Positions 1 to 7,577 of a DNA stretch of 19,481 bases are shown one piece after another; the stretch's first letter is position 1, and the number at the start of each line of letters is the position of its first letter. The notes below the pieces were generated by a model. The model saw nothing but the letters and a program-made list of their open reading frames with translations. It did no database searches and had not been told where the DNA came from. The position numbers and the translations under genes were made by a program. Origin of the DNA: JBFWQM01 sp050249455 (GTDB lineage: Bacteria > Pseudomonadota > Alphaproteobacteria > MPNO01 > VGEU01); NCBI GenBank assembly GCA_050249455.1, contig JBFWQM010000081.1:1-19481 (forward strand), in the 5' to 3' direction.

Positions 1-2
1 TC

Positions 3-1097
3 GCGCCGGCGGATGCGGTGCGCTTCGCCGCCGCCAACCTGGCCGGCTACGTCGCCGGCGCGCTGACGGCGCGCGCGATGGCGGCGCGGCTGTCGGCGGT
101 GACGGCGCTGCGGGCGATGATGCTGCTGGGCGCGGCGTCCTTCTTCGCCTGCGCGACCCCGCTGTCGCCGGCGTGGTATTTCGCCTGGCGGTTCGCCTCG
201 GGACTCGCCGGCGGCGCGCTGATGGTGCTGGCGGCGACCACCGTGCTGCCGCACGTGGCGGCGTCGCGCCGCGGCATCGCGTCGGGGGTGATCTTCGCCG
301 GCATCGGGGTCGGCGTCCTGGCGGCGGCGGCGCTGGTGCCGGCGGTACTCGCATACGGCCTAGCGGAAGCCTGGCTTGCGCTCGGCGCGCTGTCGCTCGC
401 GCTGACCGCGGCCGCCTGGACGGCATGGCCGCACGGGGTGGCGCGGCAGCGGGCCGCTGCGCCGGCGCCCGCGCCGGCCAGCCCGGCTGCCGGCCGGTTC
501 GGCGACCGCGCGATCGCCGCGCTGGTCATCGCCTACGGGCTGAACGCGGCCGGACTCGTGCCGCACATGGTGTTCCTGGTCGACTACGTGGCGCGCGGCC
601 TGGGTCAAGGGATCGTCGTCGGCGCGCAGTACTGGATGGTGTTCGGTATCGGCGCGGTGGCCGGGCCGCCGCTGGCCGGCTTCGTCGCCGACCGGATCGG
701 CTACGCCGCGGCGCTGCGCGCCGGCTTCGTGGTGCAGGCGGCGGCGGTCGGGTTGCCCGTGCTCACCGGTTCGATGGCTGCGCTCGCCGTCTCGGCCGCC
801 ATCGCGGGGGCGTTCACGCCGGGCGTGGTACCGCTGGTGCTGGGGCGCCTGCGCGAGCTGCTGCCCGACGATGCGCCCGCCCAGCAGGCGGCATGGAGCC
901 GCGCGACCACCGCCTTCGCCGTGTTCCAGGCTGCCGCCGCCTACGGCTTCTCGTTCCTGTTCGCGGCGCCGGACGGCAGCTACACGCTGCTGTTCGCGCT
1001 CGGCGCGGCGCTGCTCCTGCTCGCGCTGGCGGTCGAGCGCGCGGCGGCCCGGCGGCGCCCGGGCGGCGCCGGCCCGGCCGCGCCCGGCCGCAGTTGA
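3..1097 (+). CDS. MFS transporter, YbfB/YjiJ-like, 5'-truncated by window edge
   Basis: This is an inner-membrane secondary transporter of the major facilitator superfamily; the substrate cannot be told from sequence. The frame is open to the left edge, so the start lies outside the window. About 364 residues are visible, and members of the YbfB/YjiJ type are usually near 390-400, so roughly the first one or two helices are missing. The visible part is almost wholly hydrophobic, with about ten helices. Its Arg/Pro/Ala-rich central loop (around APAPAPASPAAG) fits the cytoplasmic linker between the two six-helix halves. The loops AASRRGIASG and ADRIGYAAALRAG resemble the conserved MFS cytoplasmic loops. 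A GTG at 18 is in frame but would cut off the N-terminal helix, so it is not a convincing start. The stop codon at 1095-1097 overlaps the -35 element of the tRNA promoter. The gene has no evident link to the EPS genes. The family call is fairly sure, the subfamily less so. Confidence 0.8.
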   Translation, partial: APADAVRFAAANLAGYVAGALTARAMAARLSAVTALRAMMLLGAASFFACATPLSPAWYFAWRFASGLAGGALMVLAATTVLPHVAASRRGIASGVIFAGIGVGVLAAAALVPAVLAYGLAEAWLALGALSLALTAAAWTAWPHGVARQRAAAPAPAPASPAAGRFGDRAIAALVIAYGLNAAGLVPHMVFLVDYVARGLGQGIVVGAQYWMVFGIGAVAGPPLAGFVADRIGYAAALRAGFVVQAAAVGLPVLTGSMAALAVSAAIAGAFTPGVVPLVLGRLRELLPDDAPAQQAAWSRATTAFAVFQAAAAYGFSFLFAAPDGSYTLLFALGAALLLLALAVERAAARRRPGGAGPAAPGRS

Positions 1098-1121
1098 CGC
1101 CCCGCCCCCGCCCGATATGAT
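1094..1121 (+). promoter_or_regulatory. Promoter of tRNA-Leu(CAA)
   Basis: TTGACG at 1094-1099 and TATGAT at 1116-1121 are separated by 16 nt and match the housekeeping-sigma -35 and -10 consensus well. Initiation would be expected near 1128, about 15 nt before the mature tRNA 5' end, which is a normal leader length. The -35 box contains the TGA stop of the upstream MFS gene. This is the clearest promoter in the window. Confidence 0.75.
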
Positions 1122-1142
1122 CGCGCCCGACGCACGCCCCAG

Positions 1143-1229
1143 GCCCCTGTGGCGGAATCGGTAGACGCGGCAGACTCAAAATCTGTTGTCCTTACGGACG
1201 TGGGAGTTCGAGTCTCCCCGGGGGCACCA
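1143..1229 (+). tRNA. tRNA-Leu (anticodon CAA)
   Basis: This is an 87-nt class II tRNA including an encoded CCA end at 1227-1229. The acceptor stem pairs GCCCCTG (1143-1149) with CGGGGGC (1219-1225), with one T-G wobble, and A1226 is the discriminator. The seven-base anticodon loop CTCAAAA gives anticodon CAA at 1177-1179, which reads UUG leucine codons. A long variable arm (around TGTCCTTACGGACGT) and a standard T-loop (GTTCGAGTC) support the leucine assignment. A strong promoter lies just upstream. Confidence 0.97.
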
Positions 1230-1239
1230 CGGGCACCGG

Positions 1240-1254
1240 CGGCGCGTTGCGCCG
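1240..1254. terminator. Possible bidirectional terminator hairpin between tRNA-Leu and the co-polymerase gene
   Basis: CGGCGC (1240-1245) and GCGCCG (1249-1254) form a six-pair all-GC stem with a GTT loop. It sits in the 32-nt gap between the tRNA 3' end and the stop codon of the convergent co-polymerase gene, where both transcripts should end. There is no T-tract on either strand, so it is not a canonical intrinsic terminator. In such GC-rich DNA a short GC hairpin can also arise by chance. Confidence 0.35.
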
Positions 1255-1261
1255 GGGCAGG

Positions 1262-3502
1262 TCAGGCGCCGTAGCCGCGGTAGAGGTCGCAGCTCACGCT
1301 GGCGCCGTCGGCCTTGGTGAGCACGATGCCGCATACCTGGTCGGCGCGGATGCCGAGGCGGCGCACCGATTCGGCGACCACGCGGCGGCGCGTCCTCTTC
1401 CACTCTACCGCCAGCACGACCGCGTCCGAGTGCGGCACCACCAGCGAGGCGTCCGGCACCCGCATGATCGGCGGCGAGTCGAGGATGACGTAGTCGTACT
1501 CCGCCCGCGCCTCGGCCAGGATGTGCTCCAGCCGTTGGGCCTCCAGCACCGACCAGCGGTCGCCGGGGATCGCCGGTGCGACGATGAAGTGCATGCCGCT
1601 GTCGTAGTCCACCGCGACCGCATCCTGCCACGCCAGGTTGCCCTCCAGCGCCTCGGCGAGGTCGGGGCCGCCCTCGACACCCATCATGCGGCGCAGCCGC
1701 GGCCGGCGCAGGTCGTACTCGATCAGCAGCGTGCGACGGCCGTCATGTGCCGACAGCCGCGCCAGGTTGAGCGCGAAGGTGCTCTTACCCTCGCCCGGCT
1801 CGGCGGAGGTGACCAGGATCACCTTCGGCGGCTCGTGCGGCGCCACCGTCCGCAGCCGCGTGCGGAAGCCGCGCATGGTCTCGGCCAGCGGCGAGGTCGG
1901 GCGGTCCAGCACGTGGTTGCCGATCCGCGCGCGCTGCGCCCCGCGCAGCGACGGGATGGCGGCGAGGCCGGCCATGCCGGTGGTGGCGCGCACCTGGTCC
2001 AGGTTCTCGAAACCGTGGTCGAACTGCTGGCGGAACAGCACAGTGGCGACCGCGGTCAGGAAGGTGATCGCGGCCGCGGCCATGACGAACAGGAAGGTGC
2101 GCGGGCCGGCCTTGCCGACCGGCGCCACGGCCTGCGAGATCACCCGGGCGTCGATCGCCGTCTGGTCGTCCGGCCGCGCCGTCTGCGCCACCCGCAGCAT
2201 GAACTCGTTGTAGATCTTGCGCTTGCCTTCGGCGTCGGCGCGCAGCCGCTCCAGCTTCGCCTCCTTGTCGGAACCGGACAGCGCGGCGCGTTCGAGCTGG
2301 CCGACCTTCTGCTCGAGCTCCGCCTGACGGCCGCGCGCGGTGTCGGCCTGCGCCTTGAGCGAGGCGACGACCTTGCCGACCTCGCCCTTGATAGTGCCCT
2401 GGGCGTCGCGCAGCTGCGCCAGCGCACGCTTGCGCGTCGGGTGGTTGGGGCCGAGCCGGCGCGACACGTCGGCGTATTCCTGCGACAGGGTCGCCTCGTG
2501 CTCGCGCAGCTTCTGGATCAGCGGCGAGGCGAGCATCTCGGGTACCGCGCTCTCCAGCCCGCGGCCGCCCGATTTCTGCATCGCCTGGGCCTGGCGATAG
2601 CGCTCGTCCGCCGCCGCGCGGTCGGCGCGCGCCAGGCTGAGCTGGACGTTGAGGTCGTTGAGCTGCTGCGCGCTTACGGTGCCGAGGCGAGTCTCGACCA
2701 CGCCGGCCGAGCGCGCATAGTCCTCCGCCGCCGAATCCGCCTTCTCGAGATCGCGCTTCAGCTCGTCGGCGCGCGACTTGAGGGCGGCGTTGGCGCCGAG
2801 CGTGGCCTCGACGTTGGAGGCGACGTACTGCTCCAGGTAGCTCGCCATCAGCGCGTTGATCACCGCCGCGCTGGTCTCCGGGCTCTCGCTGCGATAGTTC
2901 AGCCAGATCACGTAGTCGCGGCCGTTGGTGGTGACGTCGAGGTTCCGCCGCAGCGTGTGCTCGACCTCGGCGGCGACCCGGCTCGCCGCGTCTATCGGGG
3001 GGCCGTCGCTGCCGCCGAACAGCAGCTCCGGGAGCTGGCGGATGTAGGGAACGGGATTGAGCTTCGCCAGCAGACCGTCGCCGGCGCGAAGCTGCGAATT
3101 GAACTCCGGGTTGCGCGCCAGGTCGAGCCGCTTGGCGACGTCCTCAAGCACCGTGCGCGAGGTCAGCACGGAGACCTCGCTGCGCACCACCGACAGGTCG
3201 CCGCTCGGCGTCAGCAGCGCCGACTGCAGCTCGGGGATCGTCGCCTTGCGGGCGCCGATGACCAGCGCGCCGTCGGCGACGTAATAGGGCCGCATCGAGT
3301 GGACGATCGCGGCGGCGGCAACGGCGACCACCAGCACCGCGAGCGCGATCACCGGCGCATTGCGCCACAACGCGCGCGCGAGATCGCCGAAAGAGGTCTC
3401 CGACGCACGCGCCGGCGGCTGGTCGAGATAGGGCACCTCGCCCACGGCCGACGTCACCGGGGCCGGACCGGCCCTGAGCGTCGGCAATCCGCGATAATCC
3501 AT
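1262..3502 (-). CDS. Wzc/GumC-like polysaccharide co-polymerase with tyrosine-kinase domain
   Basis: This 746-aa inner-membrane protein should control EPS chain length and couple polymerisation to export. TM1 lies at about residues 48-68, followed by a Wzz-type periplasmic domain with long coiled coil (about 235-445, rich in Ala/Glu/Arg). A Pro-containing segment (452-467) precedes TM2 (about 469-490). The cytoplasmic BY-kinase domain has Walker A SAEPGEGKST (K573), Walker A' LLIEYDLRRP (592-601) and Walker B YVILDSPP (D675). The first acidic residue of Walker A' is Glu595 where most family members have Asp. The C-terminus has only Tyr741 and Tyr744 instead of a long tyrosine cluster, so regulation by autophosphorylation may be reduced. 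I chose the ATG at 3502 because GAGG (3512-3509) sits 6 nt upstream; an in-frame TTG at 3550 has no such site and would add 16 unconvincing residues. It is divergent from the polymerase gene. Confidence 0.92.
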   Translation of the reverse strand: MDYRGLPTLRAGPAPVTSAVGEVPYLDQPPARASETSFGDLARALWRNAPVIALAVLVVAVAAAAIVHSMRPYYVADGALVIGARKATIPELQSALLTPSGDLSVVRSEVSVLTSRTVLEDVAKRLDLARNPEFNSQLRAGDGLLAKLNPVPYIRQLPELLFGGSDGPPIDAASRVAAEVEHTLRRNLDVTTNGRDYVIWLNYRSESPETSAAVINALMASYLEQYVASNVEATLGANAALKSRADELKRDLEKADSAAEDYARSAGVVETRLGTVSAQQLNDLNVQLSLARADRAAADERYRQAQAMQKSGGRGLESAVPEMLASPLIQKLREHEATLSQEYADVSRRLGPNHPTRKRALAQLRDAQGTIKGEVGKVVASLKAQADTARGRQAELEQKVGQLERAALSGSDKEAKLERLRADAEGKRKIYNEFMLRVAQTARPDDQTAIDARVISQAVAPVGKAGPRTFLFVMAAAAITFLTAVATVLFRQQFDHGFENLDQVRATTGMAGLAAIPSLRGAQRARIGNHVLDRPTSPLAETMRGFRTRLRTVAPHEPPKVILVTSAEPGEGKSTFALNLARLSAHDGRRTLLIEYDLRRPRLRRMMGVEGGPDLAEALEGNLAWQDAVAVDYDSGMHFIVAPAIPGDRWSVLEAQRLEHILAEARAEYDYVILDSPPIMRVPDASLVVPHSDAVVLAVEWKRTRRRVVAESVRRLGIRADQVCGIVLTKADGASVSCDLYRGYGA

Positions 3503-3709
3503 CAACAGCCTCGCGCCACACCGGGACGTGTCGAATATCGAGAGCGGCAAGCCCTGTGTGAACCGGCAGGCGCAATCAGTGCTCTGTCAGAGTTGGGCCA
3601 AAGAAATGGCAACGCGCCCGGCCGTATTGCATCGCGCGGCAGGCGTGGCAGTTCTGCTCCGAGGGATGGGCGAGGATGCAGCGGGCAATCACCCAGCGAT
3701 GACGGCGAG
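3503..3709. promoter_or_regulatory. Divergent intergenic region between co-polymerase and polymerase genes
   Basis: These 207 nt must hold the start signals of both the minus-strand co-polymerase gene and the plus-strand polymerase/acyltransferase pair. The GAGG at 3512-3509 is the ribosome-binding site that decides the co-polymerase start. An 11-bp palindrome, CTCTG-T-CAGAG, lies at 3582-3592, and TCGA-ATA-TCGA occurs at about 3533-3543; either could be a regulator site. I see no convincing -35/-10 pair and no gene. Confidence 0.4.
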
Positions 3710-4972
3710 ATGACGGCGGTCGGGCGCTACGATCCGCGGGACGCGCCCGCGCGATCAGCAGCGGGTGCCCATCGCGCGGGCGCGACGCTGCCGCTCGTGG
3801 CGACCATGCTGGTCGCGGCGTATTTCCTGCCGCGCTTCGCGGTCGGACTCGGCGAGCGCGAGCTGCCGCTGACGCTGGTGGTCACGCTGATCTGCATCGC
3901 GCTGCTGCTGATCACCGGCGGGCTGCGGCTGTCGACGGCGCGCCTGATCGGGTTCGCGGTCGCCGCGGCGTGCCTGATCGCTGCCGCGACGTTCGGGCAG
4001 GGCCTGCGCGTCTCGGCCAGCTCGTTCGGCCAGCTCCTGGTCCTCTACGCCTGCTACGCCTTCGTGCTGGCGGACGACGCCGATCTCCATCGACGCGTGC
4101 TCAAGGTCTTCCGCGCGCTCGCGCTCATCCTCGCCGCGTGCGGCATCGTCCAGTTCGCCGCGCAGTTCGCCGTGCCGGGCGGACAGCTCTTCACGTTCGA
4201 GGGCCTAGTGCCCGACGCGATCCTCAGCAAGGGATGGAACACCACCATTCCGATGGCGGACGGCCAGGCGGTGTTCAAGTCCAACGGCTTCTTCCTGCTG
4301 GAGCCGTCGCACTTCTCGCAGCTGATGGCGCTGGCGCTCATCGTGGAACTGCTGTTCTTTCGCCTGACGTGGCGGGTCGCGGTGCTCGGCGTCGCGCTCG
4401 GCCTCGCGTTCTCCGGCACCGGGCTGGCGATGCTCGTGATCTTCGGGCCGCTGCTCCTGGTGCGCCGCGGCCATGCGGCGCCGGTGCTGGCGGCGCTGGC
4501 GCTGGGCATCGCGCTGGCGCTGTTCGCGGGCGACCTCGGGCTCGGCTCGCTGTTCCAGCGGGTCGGCGAGTTCGACGACAGCTATTCCAGCGGCTTTGCG
4601 CGCTTCCTGTCGCCGTTCTACCTGTTCGAGGACTTCCAGCTCTCCAGCCTCGCCGCCACCCTGTTCGGGCTCGGGCCGGGGTCGATCGACAACTTCTTCA
4701 ATGCCCTGCGCTACACGGTGCACGACCCGACGTGGGGCAAGCTGTTCTTCGAGTACGGACTGGTCGGGTTCGTGCCCCTGATGAGCTATGTCGGCTACTG
4801 CCTGTTCGCCCATGCGCGCTCGGGCTGGCTGTCGGCGGCGCTGTTCTTCCAGTATTTGCTGCTGGGCGGCTACCTGCTGGACGCCCGGCTGCACCCGGTG
4901 ATCCTGGCACTCGCCGTGTTCCACAACGTGCCGCTGCGGCCGCGCCCGGCGGCGATGCCGGTTCGGGCCTGA
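3710..4972 (+). CDS. Wzy-like EPS polymerase (O-antigen polymerase/ligase superfamily)
   Basis: This polytopic inner-membrane protein of 420 aa has roughly ten to eleven hydrophobic helices. Members of this superfamily join lipid-linked repeat units at the periplasmic face. The long non-helical stretch around residues 150-200 (SKGWNTTIPMADG, then FLLEPSHFSQ) fits the large periplasmic loop. The later block with LFGLGPGSIDNFF and HDPTWGKLFFEYGLVGF is typical of polymerase/ligase proteins. Wzy proteins diverge strongly, so the call rests on topology, these motifs and the context of co-polymerase, flippase and glycosyltransferases. The ATG at 3710 is the first start after the open stretch antisense to the co-polymerase gene. 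Its ribosome-binding site is weak, and a start up to 32 codons later is possible. The acyltransferase gene starts 3 nt after the stop, so the two are almost certainly cotranscribed. Confidence 0.82.
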   Translation: MTAVGRYDPRDAPARSAAGAHRAGATLPLVATMLVAAYFLPRFAVGLGERELPLTLVVTLICIALLLITGGLRLSTARLIGFAVAAACLIAAATFGQGLRVSASSFGQLLVLYACYAFVLADDADLHRRVLKVFRALALILAACGIVQFAAQFAVPGGQLFTFEGLVPDAILSKGWNTTIPMADGQAVFKSNGFFLLEPSHFSQLMALALIVELLFFRLTWRVAVLGVALGLAFSGTGLAMLVIFGPLLLVRRGHAAPVLAALALGIALALFAGDLGLGSLFQRVGEFDDSYSSGFARFLSPFYLFEDFQLSSLAATLFGLGPGSIDNFFNALRYTVHDPTWGKLFFEYGLVGFVPLMSYVGYCLFAHARSGWLSAALFFQYLLLGGYLLDARLHPVILALAVFHNVPLRPRPAAMPVRA

Positions 4973-4975
4973 ACG

Positions 4976-6118
4976 TTGCGGCTGCGCGCGATCCCGCTCG
5001 GCCGCTGGTTCGAGCTGCAGGGCGGCGGCGACGGACGCCTGCTGTCGATGGAAGGTCTCCGCGGCCTCGCCGTGCTGCTGGTCTTCTTCGTTCACTACAC
5101 GGACCTGATCCGGCCGTGGCTGGGCGCCGACGACGCATGGGCGCGCACCGTCTCAGTGATCCTCGCCGACGTCGGCAATGCCGGCGTGGACCTATTCTTC
5201 ATGCTGAGCGGCTACCTGATCTACGGCTCGCTGCTGGCGCGGCGGCAGCCGTTCGCGGTCTTCCTGCGGCGGCGGGCGCAGCGGCTGTACCCGACGTTCG
5301 TGGTCGTGTTCGCGCTCTACGTCGTGCTGTCGCTCGCGCTGCCGCGCGAGAGCAAGATCCCGGGCGACCCGCTCGACGCCGGGCTCTACTTGGTTGCGAA
5401 CCTCTTGTTCCTGCCCGGCGTGTTCGACATCCGGCCGATGATCGCGGTGGCGTGGTCGCTGAGCTACGAGGTGCTGTTCTATTTGACCGTGCCGTGCCTG
5501 TTCGTCCTGGTGCGGCTGCGCGACTGGCCGGCGGCGGCGCGGACCGCACTGTGCCTGGGCCTCACCGTGATTATCCTTGTGCTGCTCGGCGACCGCGGCG
5601 AGCCGATGCGGATGGGCGGGTTCGCCGCCGGCATGCTGCTTTACGAGACGACGCGGCGGCCCGCCGGGCGCGCCGGCGACCTGCTCGGCCTCGGCGGCAT
5701 CGGCCTGCTGCTCGGCATCTGGCTGGTGAACGACCCGGCGGGGCGCGAGCCGCTGCGCTTCGCGCTGCTCTGGTTCGCGTTCTATGCGATTTGCCGCGCC
5801 AGCCTGGCCGGCGACGGCGTCGTCGACCGCCTGTTCCGCTGGAAGCCGCTGCGCTGGCTCGGCAACATGAGCTACTCCTACTACCTGATCCACGGACTCG
5901 TGCTGAAGGCGACGACGACGGCGCTGGCGCGCGTTATGCCGCCGCCGGTCACGGTCGAGCATGTGTTCTGGCTGGCGCTGCCGCCGATGTTCCTGCTCAC
6001 CGCCGCGGTCGGGGCGGTCCTCTTCCTGGCTGTCGAGAAGCCGCTGTCGCTGGCGAAGCCGAAGCGCGCCGGGGCGGTCAGCCCGCCGCCGCCTTCCCGG
6101 GCGCCTGCTGCCGGATGA
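4976..6118 (+). CDS. Acyltransferase-3 (OafA/ExoZ-like) membrane O-acyltransferase
   Basis: This 380-aa integral membrane protein of the acyltransferase-3 family most likely acetylates a sugar of the EPS repeat unit. About ten helices are visible. The family R-x10-H motif is present as Arg29 and His40 in RGLAVLLVFFVHY. Other typical segments are FFMLSGYLIYGS, AWSLSYEVLFYL, SYSYYLIHGL and a C-terminal VEKPL. The start is a TTG at 4976, 3 nt after the polymerase stop, and the N-terminal sequence leads directly into the family domain (GRLLSMEGLRGLAV). Translation is probably coupled to the polymerase. The last 41 bp overlap the 3' end of the convergent flippase gene. Which acyl group and which sugar are used cannot be read from sequence. 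Confidence 0.92.
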   Translation: MRLRAIPLGRWFELQGGGDGRLLSMEGLRGLAVLLVFFVHYTDLIRPWLGADDAWARTVSVILADVGNAGVDLFFMLSGYLIYGSLLARRQPFAVFLRRRAQRLYPTFVVVFALYVVLSLALPRESKIPGDPLDAGLYLVANLLFLPGVFDIRPMIAVAWSLSYEVLFYLTVPCLFVLVRLRDWPAAARTALCLGLTVIILVLLGDRGEPMRMGGFAAGMLLYETTRRPAGRAGDLLGLGGIGLLLGIWLVNDPAGREPLRFALLWFAFYAICRASLAGDGVVDRLFRWKPLRWLGNMSYSYYLIHGLVLKATTTALARVMPPPVTVEHVFWLALPPMFLLTAAVGAVLFLAVEKPLSLAKPKRAGAVSPPPPSRAPAAG

Positions 6119-7577
6119 GCGTCGCGGTCTCGCGCAGCTCGCGCAGACGCGGCCGCGCCAGGACCAGGATGCCGGCGGCGTAGACGGCGATCCCGAGCGG
6201 GATGCAGGCGAGCAGTTTGCCGACCGGCCCGTAGGCGGGGAAGACGTAGCGCTGCGCGGCAAACAGCGCCGCCGCCATCAGCGCCGCCGCCGCCGCCGGC
6301 GCCGCGGCGCGGCCGAGCAGCGCGGCCGCCGTCATGCCGCCGTGGCGGGCGGTCAGCCGCAGCGCATAGGGCAGCACCGCGTAGCCGCGCGCGGCATAGG
6401 CGGCGGCCACCGCGGCCGCCCCGAACGGCGCGGCGACGGCGGTGAACGCGGCGCTCAGCGACAGCTGCAGCAGGCCGAACCGCAGCACATCGCCGCCCCG
6501 GCCGCGTGCCGTCAGCAGCGGGTGCACGAATTGGTTGACGCAAAGCGGCAGCGCCACCAGGCACATGATCGACAGCAGCGGCGCGCTCGGCGTCCACTCG
6601 GCGCCGAAGGTGAGGCGCACCAACGGCTCCGCCAGCGCGGCCAGCGCGAGGAAACCGGCGACGCTGATCATCGACACCGCCCCGGTCAGCCGCGCATAGA
6701 GCGCCGTCAGGCGCGCCGGATCGGACTGCACCGCGGCGAACGACGCCAGGGCAACCTGGCTCACCGGGCCGACGGCGAACTGCACCACGACGTCGAACAG
6801 CCGGCTCGCCACGCGGTAGTAGCCGACAACGGCATTGCTCATCACCGCGCCGATGATGAGGAGGGTCAGGGAGGAGGTCAGCTGCAGCACCACGGTCGTC
6901 ATCGAGAGGCGCACGCCGAGCTGCGCCAGCGCGCCGAACTGGCGGCGGTCGAAGCGCAGCCGCGGCGTCCAGCGCGCGGCGACCCACACGAAGACGGTCG
7001 ACAACGCCACGGTCGCGAGCCGCTGAACCACCAGCGCCCACAGGCCGTAGCCGGCCACCGACAGCGCGACCGCCGCCGCGCCGCCAACCAGCGTCGCCGT
7101 CATCGAGCGGGCGGCGACGGCGCGGAAGCGGAACGCGCGGGTGAGGCGGGCGCCGTGGACCGCGCCCAGCGCCGTGGTCACGAACGCGGCGGACAGCACG
7201 TAGAGGACGGTCTCCAGCGCCGGCGTCGCGTAGAAGTCGGCGATCGGGCCGGCGGCCAGGCACAGCGCCGCCGTCATCGCCGCGCCGAGGCCGACGGTGG
7301 TCCAGAACGCGGTGTCGAACGTCGTCTCGTCCGGCGCCTCGTGGCGGATGATCGCCTCGGGCATGCCGCCCTGGGTCAGGATCAGGCTGAGGTCGATGAA
7401 CACCACAGCCAGGGTGACGATGCCGACCTCGGCCGGCGACAGGTTGCGCACCACCAGCACGAAGACGAGGAATGCCACCAGCCGCTCGGACAGGATGCCG
7501 AGGAACGACCACGCGGTGCCGGCGGCGATCCGGCGCTCCAGCCCGCTGGCCGCCGCCGGCGGCGGCCGGTCGGTCAC
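6078..7577 (-). CDS. Wzx-like flippase (MOP/oligosaccharide flippase family)
   Basis: This 499-aa polytopic inner-membrane protein should move the undecaprenyl-diphosphate-linked repeat unit from the cytoplasmic to the periplasmic face. Twelve to fourteen hydrophobic helices are visible. The N-terminal block (GTAWSFLGILSERLVAFLV, then RNLSPAEVGIVTLAVVF) is typical of polysaccharide-synthase/flippase proteins, as are TQGGMPEAIIRHE and the GYYRVASRLFDVVVQF helix. The start is the GTG at 7577-7575, which overlaps the TGA of the pyruvyl transferase gene as GTGA. A longer frame to 7691 would only add Arg/Gly-rich residues read out of frame from that upstream gene. It is the last gene of the five-gene minus-strand operon, and its 3' end overlaps the convergent acyltransferase gene by 41 bp. 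Confidence 0.92.
   Translation of the reverse strand: MTDRPPPAAASGLERRIAAGTAWSFLGILSERLVAFLVFVLVVRNLSPAEVGIVTLAVVFIDLSLILTQGGMPEAIIRHEAPDETTFDTAFWTTVGLGAAMTAALCLAAGPIADFYATPALETVLYVLSAAFVTTALGAVHGARLTRAFRFRAVAARSMTATLVGGAAAVALSVAGYGLWALVVQRLATVALSTVFVWVAARWTPRLRFDRRQFGALAQLGVRLSMTTVVLQLTSSLTLLIIGAVMSNAVVGYYRVASRLFDVVVQFAVGPVSQVALASFAAVQSDPARLTALYARLTGAVSMISVAGFLALAALAEPLVRLTFGAEWTPSAPLLSIMCLVALPLCVNQFVHPLLTARGRGGDVLRFGLLQLSLSAAFTAVAAPFGAAAVAAAYAARGYAVLPYALRLTARHGGMTAAALLGRAAAPAAAAALMAAALFAAQRYVFPAYGPVGKLLACIPLGIAVYAAGILVLARPRLRELRETATLIRQQAPGKAAAG

Noticed and set aside
1143..1229. tRNA-Leu as an integration site marking an EPS genomic island
   Set aside because: I found no second copy of the tRNA 3' end in the window, no integrase and no transposase, and the base composition of the locus does not differ from its flanks.
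1247..3709. Very long plus-strand open frame antisense to the co-polymerase gene, continuous with the polymerase gene
   Set aside because: Its translation is an Arg/Ala/His-rich shadow of the minus-strand gene. The polymerase protein only begins to look real after the ATG at 3710.
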